A stretch of 40,109 bases of DNA from a virus, in IMG/VR virus record IMGVR_UViG_3300032163_000043, positions 1 through 40,109 of that record. The stretch is one strand, 5' to 3'. The translations under genes were made by a program, and so were the position numbers. Positions 21,870 through 30,434 of the stretch are shown one piece after another; position 1 is the stretch's first letter, and each line of letters opens with the position of its first letter. Below the pieces are notes generated by a model that saw nothing but the letters and a program-made list of their open reading frames with translations, was not told the origin of the DNA and did not search any database.

Positions 21870-22372
21870 CAGGCGGCGTCGGCGCGCACGTAGGCGACGA
21901 CCTGCCTGAGCGTCGCCGCGCGCTTCACCCCGAAGAGGGCTCGCGCCCACTTGGCAGCCTCACGGACGGAGCCGCACTCGGCCGCGTCCTCGTCGTCGAT
22001 GCCGCGCAGATGGATGCTCTCGTGGATCAACGTGTGCAGGCCGTCGGTGAAGTCCCGTAGCGGCACCGGCTTTCCCCGAACCCATCGCTCGAGCGGCTGA
22101 CACTCCCAGGGCGCGAGGTACATCTCCCCGCGGTCGAAGTACGCGCGACCGCGAGTGCCGGCGTAGCCTCCGCCGCCGATCGCGAAGTCCGCCCACAAGC
22201 CCGAGTCCGCCGTGCAGAACACGCGCACCGGCTTGCCCACGATTGCCGAGGCGCGCGGGGAGAGACGGACGCTCTCACGGAAGCCGGGTAGAGGATCAGC
22301 CGATGCGGTGGGCGCGAGTAGCGCCACAGTAAGCGCCAGAAGAACGGCCACGGTTGTTGGACGAAAGGGCAA
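21866..22372 (-). CDS. Secreted HExxH metalloprotease-like protein, moron candidate
   Basis: Leftward 168-aa gene starting at TTG 22372 with AGGACAGAAG upstream. The N-terminus (RPTTVAVLLALTVALLAPTA) is a signal peptide with likely cleavage after ASA, near residue 25. The mature part has four cysteines (53, 91, 133, 168), suited to disulfides. It also has HESIHLRGIDD (117-127), matching HExxHxxGxxD, the zinc site of snapalysin-type metzincins, followed by DEDAAEC. The family usually hydrolyses peptide bonds outside the cell. Opposite strand and own signal peptide inside a virion operon mark it as cargo. Catalytic activity is not proven. Confidence 0.65.
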   Translation of the reverse strand: MPFRPTTVAVLLALTVALLAPTASADPLPGFRESVRLSPRASAIVGKPVRVFCTADSGLWADFAIGGGGYAGTRGRAYFDRGEMYLAPWECQPLERWVRGKPVPLRDFTDGLHTLIHESIHLRGIDDEDAAECGSVREAAKWARALFGVKRAATLRQVVAYVRADAAC

Positions 22373-22381
22373 GCTTCTGTC

Positions 22382-22588
22382 CTACCAGGGAAGGAAGCCG
22401 GGACAGCGCGGGGCAACCTGATAGATGCCTCCGCCGCCGCGTCTGAGGCTCTGGCTGGACTCTCTAGGTGCGGAGACGTAAGGCCCTTGCACGCACGTAC
22501 GCTCGTCGTACTTGTCGATTGCCGTCATGGCGACTACGAGCACCATGAGCAGCGCGGCCAGCACGAGCACGAGCGTCGCTTTCTTCAA
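22382..22588 (-). CDS. 68-aa membrane or secreted peptide, partner of the HExxH gene
   Basis: Starts at TTG 22588 and ends nine bases before the HExxH gene start, so the two form a leftward mini-operon. The N-terminus (KKATLVLVLAALLMVLVVAM) is a strong membrane anchor or uncleaved signal. The remainder (DKYDERTCVQGPYVSAP, RRGGGGIYQVAPRCPGF) has two cysteines. No good ribosome site is visible and only 12 bp separate it from the rightward gene at 22601, so any promoter must lie inside that gene. Confidence 0.5.
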   Translation of the reverse strand: MKKATLVLVLAALLMVLVVAMTAIDKYDERTCVQGPYVSAPRESSQSLRRGGGGIYQVAPRCPGFLPW

Positions 22589-22600
22589 GACAGGAGAAGC

Positions 22601-24037
22601 ATGACACAGAATCTGCTCACCCGCGAGCAGTGGGCGCAGAACCCAGCCTCACGGAAGCCCGGCGCGACATACGAGGGAATGGTCTCGTGGGTCACGAAGA
22701 CGCGCGCCAGGCGCGCCGCCGCACGCCTCGCCGCCGCCCCGGACGCGCTCGCCCCGACCCCCGAGAGCGCGATCACCGCTGTCCCCGCCGCCTACCAGCC
22801 CACCCCCCCCGCCGCTGTCCCCGCCGCCTACCAGCCCACCCCCGACAACGTCCTCGGCGAGCAGGTCTCCCAGAACGTGCATTCGCAACTTGACCCGCTG
22901 ATCGCGGAGATCATGCGTAGCACCGCGCAGCAGGCAGGGCAGATCGGCGGGCTAACCGACACGTACGCTGCCCGGCTCGCCCCGTTCGAGGGTGCCGCGA
23001 AGGAAAGGTACGCGACCGCCGCCGCCGGTAGCGCAGGGGTCGCACAGTCGCTCGCCGACCGGATGAGCGGTGCGGGTACCGACGCGGGAGCAGGCTTGCG
23101 CGCGAAGCTGGAAGCGATCAACGCGCCCGGCGCGCTCGTCGAGAACATCGCCGGTGGTGCCGCCGACTTCGGCCGCAACGCAGGCAACGCCGGCTACTCC
23201 ACCGACGCCTCCGCGTTGCAGGAGCTGATCGCCGCCGGCGCGACCGCGCAGAACTACGCCGGAGCGTTGCCGGGCCTCGCACGGCTCGAGGGGCAGCAGC
23301 AGGTCGGCAGGGCGCAGGGTGAGGGGCAACGCCAGATCGGTGAGGTTCGCTCCAGGATCCCCGGTATGACGGCTGATCTTCTCGCGGGCGCGCGCGCGAC
23401 TGAGCTTCAGAAGGCCGGGTTGGCCGCTGACTTCGTTTCGGGGAACCGAGACACTGAGCTGAAGAAGGCAGAGTTGGCCGCCGGTCTGACCGAGAGCGCA
23501 CGCAATCGCGAGGTCACTAAGGCGACCGTCAGGACGTCGCGGGAGATCGGATTGCAGAAGTCGGAAGCGGACAGGCTGAAGGCGGAGGCTGACGCTAAGG
23601 CGGCCGCCGACAAGTCCGCGCAGTCATGGCAGAAGATCCAGCAGACCGGAGACAGGCTGAAGCTCCAGGCGAGCAACGCCTCCTTCAACCAGGGGATCGC
23701 GGCGGCCAGGGTCAACCTGTCGCAGAAGCAGTACGGGCTGGCGCTGCAGCGGGAGGCGCGGTTGGCGAAGGGGAAGGGCAAGGGCGGGTTCACCGCCGCG
23801 CAGCTCGTCGATATGCAGGCAACGGCATACGACACCGCACTCTCCGCCTTCCAGGGCTCCTACCGGGACAAGAACGGCAATCAGGTGACGATCGACCGGA
23901 AGAGCGCGACCGAGGTCCTCAATGATCTGCTCGGTCACGGGACTCCGTTGAGCATCGCGCTCAAGGCGGTGAAGCGGCTCGGCAGCCGCCCGGACGCTCC
24001 GCCCGACTGGCAGGTCGCTACCGGCTGGATCAAGTAG
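22601..24037 (+). CDS. Helical internal virion protein, 478 aa
   Basis: ATG 22601 behind CAGGAGAAGC. Residues 60-90 repeat AAYQPTP with Pro/Ala linkers. The centre is a long Ala/Gln/Lys-rich helical region (RATELQKAGLAADFVSG, RDTELKKAELAAGLTES, LKAEADAKAAADKSAQS). The C-terminus has a small folded domain (SFQGSYRDKNGNQVTID-like, then VLNDLLGHGTPLSIALK). It resembles helical ejection proteins of short-tailed phages and sits directly before the largest one. Assignment rests on composition and order. Confidence 0.6.
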   Translation: MTQNLLTREQWAQNPASRKPGATYEGMVSWVTKTRARRAAARLAAAPDALAPTPESAITAVPAAYQPTPPAAVPAAYQPTPDNVLGEQVSQNVHSQLDPLIAEIMRSTAQQAGQIGGLTDTYAARLAPFEGAAKERYATAAAGSAGVAQSLADRMSGAGTDAGAGLRAKLEAINAPGALVENIAGGAADFGRNAGNAGYSTDASALQELIAAGATAQNYAGALPGLARLEGQQQVGRAQGEGQRQIGEVRSRIPGMTADLLAGARATELQKAGLAADFVSGNRDTELKKAELAAGLTESARNREVTKATVRTSREIGLQKSEADRLKAEADAKAAADKSAQSWQKIQQTGDRLKLQASNASFNQGIAAARVNLSQKQYGLALQREARLAKGKGKGGFTAAQLVDMQATAYDTALSAFQGSYRDKNGNQVTIDRKSATEVLNDLLGHGTPLSIALKAVKRLGSRPDAPPDWQVATGWIK

Positions 24038-27000
24038 ATGCCGGAGACCGTCCTCAGCCGCGCCGGGCGGGTGCTGCGACTCGCGCAGCAGAGGCCGTCC
24101 AAGTCGATCTACAGCAGGGACAGGCGCTCCCCGGATGTGCAAGACCGCGCGGCAGCGATCACGGCGACGAAGGCGAGGAGCGCCGCAGAACTGAAGCAGC
24201 TCGGCTTCCTCGGCGCGAGCAAGGCCGACAGGGAACGGCAGGCACGCGACCTTGCCAAGAGGATTCAGAAGGCGAACCCCGTACAGGCGAAGCCGGTCAG
24301 TCAGAAGGAAGCGTTCTACATGGCGGCGGCGAAGCCACAGACGATCGCCGGCTATGACCCGCTGAACATCCCCGGCGTCCGCTACGCGGCCGGGCAGACG
24401 CGCGAGGTTGCTGACGCGCTCACGCAATCGATCCCCGGCACGTTCGGCCTCGCCCGCGACCTGCTCGCAGATGTCCACTCCGGGAAGGTGTCACCGCTCG
24501 GCCTGCCCTCGCCGGGGTCGAAGACCGAGCGCAACCTGAAGGAGATGACGCGCTCCAACCTCGCTCTCCTCAAGGAGCCCTGGAAGCATCCGGCGTTGAT
24601 CGCGCTCATGTTCGGACGCCCGCTTACGGCCAGCGCGGCAACGGTGGCGTCCCGCGGGCTTGCGGCCGCCCGCGCCGCCGAAGCGGGCACTCCCGCGCTC
24701 CGTGCCTTGCTGACCAAGCCGAAGCCGGGGGAGGCTTTCGGAGAGCCGCGCACCTTCCGCTCCGGCGGCATCGAGACGCCGGGCAACTACTCGAAGGCCG
24801 CCGACATGGAAGCGTTCCAGCGCGCGGTGGACATCGTTCGCAAGCGGCATCCGAAGCTCGGCCTCTCCTCCGGGCCTGTTGTGACGCGCAACCTGCCCGC
24901 CCGTGTCGGCTGGGAACTCTCGCAGAACCGGAAGATCACGGATGCTGTCTCGTCCGCGGAGGCGCTCGGACTCGCTGCCAAGACGAAGCTCTCGAAGTTC
25001 CCGCGCAAGCGGCACGGGCAGCAGGTCGCACAGACCGCCGCTCGCGTCGAGTTCGAGGGTGCGACCGTGGCGGAACGGATCGCGTTGCATGAGCAGGTGA
25101 TGGCGACCGCCAAGTCCCCGGTGAAGCGCGCACGGCTAGCCCGCAAGATCGGCCTCTTGCAGCAGGCGCAGAAGCTCCTGGAGGCGACGCCCGGCGGGCC
25201 GCAGGTGAAGCTCTCGAACGCCGCCCTGCGCGAGTTGATGGCGAAGGCGGAGAAGGTCGCGGCCACGCGCACGGAGTCCCTGCTCGCGCGTGGGGCGATC
25301 AGCCCGGAGCAGGCAGCCTCCCGCGTGCAGGGGCCGGGGCGGATCGTGAAGGGCGCACGCTTCCTGTATCCGAAGGACGCAAAAGCCCGGCTACGTGAGA
25401 TCGACTCACAGATCAACGCTCTCGGGAAGTCTCGGATGACGGGCGTTCAACGTTTGAGCGACGTCCGAACTGGAACGCGCAGCACTCGCGCAGCGGAGCG
25501 CGGACTGTCCAAGGCCAACATCAAGGCCAAGCGTCTACTCATCGCGCCTGCCACAGCGGCTACAGCGCGTGAGGCGGCGACGGCGAACCGGGCTGCCGCC
25601 AAGGCGAGCGCTCTGCGCGCGAAGACCGCGGCGCTGGCGCAGCGCGGTGAGAAGCTGAAGCCGCTCTACGAGCGCGAGCAGCGGCTCGCCCAGATCGCCT
25701 ACGAGGGTTTCCAGGCCGGCCAGGTCGGGGAGGGTGTGCTCGCACGCTCGCAGGCACGCTTCGGCCGGATTCGCAAGGAATACGAGAAGACGGCGAGCGC
25801 ACTAATCGCGCACCGTGACGCGCAACTTCAGGGCTTGCAGGCGCTTGAGCAGCAGATCGCAAGTGAGGCGAAGATCGCAGCGGACAAGGCCGGCAACCGG
25901 GCGCAGGCTGCCGCGATCAGAGTCGCAGCCGAACAGCGGCTCAGGGAGACGGTACGGGAGCAGCAGCAGATCCTCCTCGATCAGAAGAAGGCGCTCGAGT
26001 CTCTCAGCGAGAGCGAGAATCTCGTGCGTGAGCTGCGCGGGCGCGTTGCAGCGTCGTCCGGCAGGCTTGTCGGTGCCGAGGGATACTCCGCGGGCAAGGT
26101 TCGCGTCCCCTACACGGCCCGGTATGAGCGCACACCGCTCGGCCGCATGTCGCTCGGCGCCGGAAAGGTGATCGGCCAGCCGCGCGAACTCGGCACCGTC
26201 ACGCACGCCTTCAAGGGCGAACGTCTCCTCAGCGGCAACTTCCGCGACGACGCGCTCCGCCTGATCGCCGAGGACGCGCTTGCCGAAACCCGGCAGACCG
26301 GCAAGCTCGCGTTCCGCGACCAACTCCTGAAGGCCGCAACGGCGGAGCGGCTGAACGAGCATCAGATCGCAATGCGCGTCGGCAAGCTCAAGGATCCTGC
26401 GGCCACACAGAAGATGCGAGACCTGCTCGCCCGGCCCGAGGACGTGCTCCCGTCGCCGCGAATGCGGGCCGCCACCGAGGGAGACCCGTTCAAGCAGGTG
26501 CGAGAGCTGATCTTCCCGACCGAACTGCACGGTATCCCGGTCGCTGAGATCCCCGCCGGCAGTTCGATCCCCGGTATCAAGTGGGTCGATGAGCGATACC
26601 TGGAGGGAGCGAACCTGCCGCCGATCGCTACCGGCGCGGCGGGTAGGCCCGGCCTGAAGCAGCTCGCCTGGACCGGGCACTCGATCAACAACGCGACCCG
26701 CCTCTCCTACTTCTACTTGGCGCTGAAGTACGGCACGCCGAACATCCTCGGGCAGATCTCCCTCAACTTCATCCAGGCCGGGGCGAAGGTGCCGCTCGCC
26801 TGGAAGCGTGCCGCCACGATCCACCGTGACTTCGGCGCCCGCGACGTCGGGGTTGTCCGTGAAGCGATGGGAACCGGCATCGGTCGCTCACTGCTCGGCT
26901 CGCAACGGGGCGCGCTCGGCTTCACGTCCTCGAAGCTCGCTGCCGCTTGGTCGGTCATCCTCGACGTTCCCTTCCGTGACACCGCCTGGGTCGCGGAGGC

Positions 27001-27859
27001 GTACCGGGCCGGGCACAAGACCGTTGAGCAGCAGAAGGCGCTGATCGACGCGGCGGTCTCCGGCGATGCCTCCCAGCTCGCGGACTTCATCCGCATCACA
27101 CGCCGCGCCCGCAATGAGATCCTCGACTACGAACGGCTAGGGCACGCCGAGCAGGCACTCAAGCAGCTCTTCTTCATCTACCCGTTCACGAAGGCGTCCA
27201 CGGTCTACGTCGGGCACTTCCTGGCCGAGCACCCGTACAAGGCATCGGTCGCGGCTACGACGGCGGAGAAGGGGAGCTCCGACCAGCAGAAGATCATCGG
27301 AGACGTGCCCGGCTTCCAGCGGGGCAACATCTGGTTCAAGGACGCGAAGGGAAACGTACGCACGTCGAACCCTGCCGCCTTCAGCCCGATCGGCCCCGGA
27401 GTGGACGTCTTGCGCTCGGCCGCCTCGCTCGTCGCGGGCGGCGGCAACGTGAACGATCTGCCCGCGCAATACATCCATCCGATGTTCCGGGCCGCACTCA
27501 ACGCAGCCTTCGGTGCCGATCCGACCACCGGCCGCAAGCTCGACCAGAGCCGGTCGGCCTTCGCCAACTTCCTCGACGAGATGATCCGCAACACGCCCCA
27601 GTTCGCGCTGGCGCAGGGACTCTCCGGCGCGAAGCAGGGGCGTACCGATGTCATCTTCCCGACCTCGCCCCGAGAGGCGATCAAGCAGTACGCGATCGGC
27701 GGGATTGTGCCGCGCAAGGTGAACCCCGGCGCTGTTCATGCCCGAGCGGCACGGGAGGCACCGCCGCTCCCGAAGTCCGGTGTGCGCGGGGGAGCGTCGG
27801 GGTCGAAGTCGATCTACGCGGGGCAGGGCAGCGGGTCGAAGTCGATCTACGCCAAGTGA
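24038..27859 (+). CDS. Large internal virion (ejection) protein, 1273 aa
   Basis: Starts at ATG 24038 directly after the previous stop. This is the largest protein in the window. It is mostly Ala/Lys/Arg/Glu helix with long coiled-coil stretches (residues about 430-760). A more folded C-terminal region follows (NIWFKDAKGNVRTSNPAAFS), with a hydrophobic patch (WSVILDVPFRDTAWVAEAYR, LFFIYPFTKASTVYVG). A peptidoglycan-cutting domain is not evident. The short motif SKSIY occurs near the N-terminus and twice at the extreme C-terminus. Size and position match internal core proteins ejected to form a DNA channel. Confidence 0.65.
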   Translation: MPETVLSRAGRVLRLAQQRPSKSIYSRDRRSPDVQDRAAAITATKARSAAELKQLGFLGASKADRERQARDLAKRIQKANPVQAKPVSQKEAFYMAAAKPQTIAGYDPLNIPGVRYAAGQTREVADALTQSIPGTFGLARDLLADVHSGKVSPLGLPSPGSKTERNLKEMTRSNLALLKEPWKHPALIALMFGRPLTASAATVASRGLAAARAAEAGTPALRALLTKPKPGEAFGEPRTFRSGGIETPGNYSKAADMEAFQRAVDIVRKRHPKLGLSSGPVVTRNLPARVGWELSQNRKITDAVSSAEALGLAAKTKLSKFPRKRHGQQVAQTAARVEFEGATVAERIALHEQVMATAKSPVKRARLARKIGLLQQAQKLLEATPGGPQVKLSNAALRELMAKAEKVAATRTESLLARGAISPEQAASRVQGPGRIVKGARFLYPKDAKARLREIDSQINALGKSRMTGVQRLSDVRTGTRSTRAAERGLSKANIKAKRLLIAPATAATAREAATANRAAAKASALRAKTAALAQRGEKLKPLYEREQRLAQIAYEGFQAGQVGEGVLARSQARFGRIRKEYEKTASALIAHRDAQLQGLQALEQQIASEAKIAADKAGNRAQAAAIRVAAEQRLRETVREQQQILLDQKKALESLSESENLVRELRGRVAASSGRLVGAEGYSAGKVRVPYTARYERTPLGRMSLGAGKVIGQPRELGTVTHAFKGERLLSGNFRDDALRLIAEDALAETRQTGKLAFRDQLLKAATAERLNEHQIAMRVGKLKDPAATQKMRDLLARPEDVLPSPRMRAATEGDPFKQVRELIFPTELHGIPVAEIPAGSSIPGIKWVDERYLEGANLPPIATGAAGRPGLKQLAWTGHSINNATRLSYFYLALKYGTPNILGQISLNFIQAGAKVPLAWKRAATIHRDFGARDVGVVREAMGTGIGRSLLGSQRGALGFTSSKLAAAWSVILDVPFRDTAWVAEAYRAGHKTVEQQKALIDAAVSGDASQLADFIRITRRARNEILDYERLGHAEQALKQLFFIYPFTKASTVYVGHFLAEHPYKASVAATTAEKGSSDQQKIIGDVPGFQRGNIWFKDAKGNVRTSNPAAFSPIGPGVDVLRSAASLVAGGGNVNDLPAQYIHPMFRAALNAAFGADPTTGRKLDQSRSAFANFLDEMIRNTPQFALAQGLSGAKQGRTDVIFPTSPREAIKQYAIGGIVPRKVNPGAVHARAAREAPPLPKSGVRGGASGSKSIYAGQGSGSKSIYAK

Positions 27860-27869
27860 GGGAGGCCCG

Positions 27870-28448
27870 ATGCCTGACACACAGGGACTCAGCCCGGCCT
27901 TCGCCGCTGCCCTGAACAAGCTTGTGGCCGCAAGTGGCGGCAGGGTGTGGATCAACAGCGGCTACCGCTCCCCCGAACGGCAGGCCCAGCTTTTCGCGGC
28001 GGCCGTGCAGAAGTACGGGTCTGAGGCTGCGGCGCGCAAGTGGGTCGCCCCGCCAGGACGGTCCCGGCACAACATGGGGCAGGCCGCCGACCTCGGCGGA
28101 GACATGAACCTCGCCGCCAGCCTCGCCCCGCAGTTCGGACTGTACCGGCCTATGAGCTGGGAGGACTGGCACTTCGAGCCGGTCGGGAGCCGTTCGGGAA
28201 CCCCTACGGATTCGGCGGCGCCCTCGTCGTTCGCCAGCCAGTTCGCAACGCCCACAAGTTCAGCGCAGCCTTCACCGCTCACCCGTGAGTTCGCCGCACC
28301 CGCACCGCAGCAGACTCCCGCCCAGCCGATGCCTGACGGCCGCGCTGAGTTCGCCTCCGGCCTGGTCGGCGCTATCCACGGCGGCAAGATCGACCCGCGC
28401 GAGCTTCTTCAGCTTGTGCTCGCGCGCCGCGCAGCGATGCAGCAATGA
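27870..28448 (+). CDS. M15 (VanY/D-Ala-D-Ala carboxypeptidase-like) peptidase
   Basis: 192 aa from ATG 27870 behind GAGGGAGGCCCG. Residues 1-105 hold the zinc peptidase: INSGYRS (R33), SRHNMGQAADLGGD with ligands H67 and D74, and SWEDWHFEP with H101 as third ligand and E98 as catalytic acid. The family cuts peptide cross-links of peptidoglycan. A Ser/Pro/Ala linker and a helical tail follow (DPRELLQLVLARRAAM). Its place after the internal proteins suggests a virion-borne enzyme for entry, though an endolysin role is possible. Confidence 0.85.
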   Translation: MPDTQGLSPAFAAALNKLVAASGGRVWINSGYRSPERQAQLFAAAVQKYGSEAAARKWVAPPGRSRHNMGQAADLGGDMNLAASLAPQFGLYRPMSWEDWHFEPVGSRSGTPTDSAAPSSFASQFATPTSSAQPSPLTREFAAPAPQQTPAQPMPDGRAEFASGLVGAIHGGKIDPRELLQLVLARRAAMQQ

Positions 28449-28490
28449 CCACCACCCGGCCTCCTGCGGTGGCCTAGAGAGGAGATCGCG

Positions 28491-28883
28491 ATGCCGTCCT
28501 CTGTCCGTGATCTGATCCTCCAGTTCGCGCAGCAGTCTCACGATGCCCCTCGTGAATATCCGAACGCGGGCCTGCTTCAGTCGGGGAACATCGACCTTGC
28601 CCATCGGCCTGTCCATAGGAATCCAGACGGGAACATCAGCACCGAGCGTTCGTTCTCGGTCGGAACCGACAAGGGCGAGCTATTGCTTCCGCTCATCGTC
28701 GGAGGCCGCGTCGTGTCGAGGGCAGAGGCACTCGCCCACTACCGCAAGACGGGTGAGCATCTGGGCATCTTCGACTCACCCGAGGCCGCCAACAGGTACG
28801 CCACCATTCTTCACTTTCAGCAGTGGAACCGCTATCTCGATCCGCAGCGCGCCGCGCGGGCCTTCCTAGAGAGGAGACCATGA
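28491..28883 (+). CDS. 130-aa phage protein with GNIDL...RKTGEHLGIF motif
   Basis: ATG 28491 behind GAGAGGAGATCGCG. The sequence NIDLAHRPVHRNPDGNIST, GELLLPLIVGGRVVS and LAHYRKTGEHLGIFDSPEAA matches a module I recall from many tail, internal-virion and lysis-region proteins of short-tailed phages, where it is often a domain of a larger protein. Here it stands alone between two peptidoglycan-cutting enzymes. Its biochemical role is not established. Confidence 0.65.
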   Translation: MPSSVRDLILQFAQQSHDAPREYPNAGLLQSGNIDLAHRPVHRNPDGNISTERSFSVGTDKGELLLPLIVGGRVVSRAEALAHYRKTGEHLGIFDSPEAANRYATILHFQQWNRYLDPQRAARAFLERRP

Positions 28884-29377
28884 TGCCGAAGTCAGCCCGT
28901 CTACGGGCGCTCGACTATGCCGCAAGCTATGTCGGCGTGAAGGAGAGCCCGCCCGGCTCGAACCGTGGCCCGCAGATAGACAAGTGGAACAAGGTGGCCG
29001 GGGTGCCGGTCGGCTCGCCATGGTGCATGGGCTTCCTCCGTGCGATGTTCAAGCTTGCGGGGGTGCAGCTCGGCGGCGGCGCGTCCGTCGGCTTCTTCGA
29101 GGAGTGGGCCGTCCAGCACGGCGAGCTCGTCGTCAGGCGTCCGTTCAAGGGTGACGTCGTCTGCTACCGCTTCGACTCCGACGACTGGCCCGACCACGTC
29201 GGCCTGGTAGAAAAAGTCCTGGCGCTGCGATGGAAGGGACAAGCATTCGTCGGCTGGGTTTCCGTAATCGAGGGAAATACTTCTCCGGGTGTCCGAGGAA
29301 GTCAGGCCAACGGAGGAGGCGTTTACCGTCGGCGGAGATGGATAGGGCGCGCTAAGTTCGTCCGCATTCCCGGTTAG
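28880..29377 (+). CDS. CHAP-domain endolysin
   Basis: 165 aa from ATG 28880 (a second ATG follows immediately), overlapping the previous stop. The CHAP fold shows GSPWCMGF with nucleophile C49, DHVGLVE with H106, and SVIEGNTS with E131/N133. CHAP enzymes act as peptidoglycan amidases or endopeptidases. There is no separate wall-binding domain and no signal peptide, so release would depend on the nearby holin candidates. The last third of the gene, from about 29208, uses noticeably more A/T-ending codons than the first part. Confidence 0.85.
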   Translation: MMPKSARLRALDYAASYVGVKESPPGSNRGPQIDKWNKVAGVPVGSPWCMGFLRAMFKLAGVQLGGGASVGFFEEWAVQHGELVVRRPFKGDVVCYRFDSDDWPDHVGLVEKVLALRWKGQAFVGWVSVIEGNTSPGVRGSQANGGGVYRRRRWIGRAKFVRIPG

Positions 29378-29391
29378 GGTTGGAGGTAGCC

Positions 29392-29988
29392 ATGCACACC
29401 ATGCAACGTGACATGAAGGCTGCTTATAACCGCGCCTATCACGCGGCGAACCGAGAGGCGATCCTTGCTCGTAAGCGCGCCTACCGCGCCGTCCATCGCG
29501 AGGAAATAGCTGCTTACGACCGCGTGCATAACGAGACGCACCGGGCAGAGAACGCCGCCTACATGCGCGCTTACCGCAAGAAGAACCCTGGAAAAGAGGC
29601 GGCTGCACAACGCGCCTGGCGCGAGTCGAATCCAGAAAAGATCGCCGCCTACAACGAGACCCACCGTGATGAGCTTGCTGCTCGCCAACGCGCGTATCAT
29701 GCAGCGAACCGTGAACGATATGTAGAGCACTGCGCTCTCCGCCGCGCCCGCAAAGCCGGCGCTCCTCGCGTCGAGAAGATCGACCGCAGCTACATCTACG
29801 AGCGCGATGGCGGCATCTGTCACATCTGCCGCAAGAAAGCCCCCAGACGCGGCTTCCACCTTGATCATCTCGTGCCGCTCTCCAAGGGCGGGGCGCACAC
29901 CCACGACAATCTGGCCGTAGCCCATGCGAACTGCAATCTGCGGCGCCATGACGGCCTTCTACCCGCGCAGCTTAGGTTGGTCGGATGA
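29392..29988 (+). CDS. HNH homing-type endonuclease with N-terminal repeats
   Basis: 198 aa from ATG 29392 behind TTGGAGGTAGCC. Residues 5-110 consist of about six degenerate 15-17-residue repeats with the pattern AYxRAYxxxNRE (AYNRAYHAANREAILAR, AYMRAYRKKNPGKEA, ARQRAYHAANRERY), a basic helical array likely to bind DNA. The C-terminal HNH has C143-x2-C146, LDHL with D158/H159, HDN with N173, H178 and C181. It sits between endolysin and holin candidates and is less G/C-ending than its neighbours, as expected of a mobile homing gene. Confidence 0.85.
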   Translation: MHTMQRDMKAAYNRAYHAANREAILARKRAYRAVHREEIAAYDRVHNETHRAENAAYMRAYRKKNPGKEAAAQRAWRESNPEKIAAYNETHRDELAARQRAYHAANRERYVEHCALRRARKAGAPRVEKIDRSYIYERDGGICHICRKKAPRRGFHLDHLVPLSKGGAHTHDNLAVAHANCNLRRHDGLLPAQLRLVG

Positions 29989-30182
29989 CAAACGGCTCGC
30001 ACATCACCCGCCCCGAGCTGGCCGCCGAGCTGCGTTCGGTGCGCTACGAGATGCGGCTGCTGATCGTCGGCTTGGTCGTCGTGCTCAAGCTCAACCTGCC
30101 CGACACGATCACCGTCCCCGCTGTGTCCGCGCTCGCGGTGAAAACGCTGTGGGCAGTAATCAGTTCCCGTCACATCGGCTAG
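29985..30182 (+). CDS. 65-aa membrane protein, possible holin or antiholin
   Basis: ATG 29985 overlaps the HNH stop as ATGA. After a polar N-terminus (TNGSHITRPELAAELRSV) come one strong hydrophobic segment (EMRLLIVGLVVVLKLNL) and one weaker segment (AVSALAVKTLWAVISS). Small membrane proteins directly after endolysin genes commonly act in lysis timing. It may pair with the next gene as holin and antiholin. Confidence 0.6.
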   Translation: MTNGSHITRPELAAELRSVRYEMRLLIVGLVVVLKLNLPDTITVPAVSALAVKTLWAVISSRHIG

Positions 30183-30191
30183 GAGAACCCC

Positions 30192-30383
30192 ATGAAGAGC
30201 AAGTACGCGCAGCTCCTCGAACGCAGTCTTTGGACATTCGTCCAAGCCGCCGCCGCCTCGATCATCGTCAGCCAGGGCTTCGGCGCCGATGTCTGGAAGG
30301 TCGCGGCTGTCGCGGGCGGGCTTGCCGTCGTGAAGTGCATCGTCGCGTTCCAGGTCGGCGACAAGAACAGCGCCGCGCTGTAG
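30192..30383 (+). CDS. 63-aa holin candidate (r1t-like character)
   Basis: ATG 30192 behind CTAGGAGAACCCC. The sequence LLERSLWTFVQAAAASIIVS followed by VWKVAAVAGGLAVVKCIVAF resembles the small two-segment holins of Gram-positive phages (LERTFWTFLQ-type start). Such holins accumulate in the membrane and release the endolysin at a set time. The C-terminus is short and charged. Confidence 0.7.
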   Translation: MKSKYAQLLERSLWTFVQAAAASIIVSQGFGADVWKVAAVAGGLAVVKCIVAFQVGDKNSAAL

Positions 30384-30434
30384 GTGTGTGACCGAGCGCG
30401 GGCGGTTCCCGCGAAACACAAAGGAGGAGAAGAG

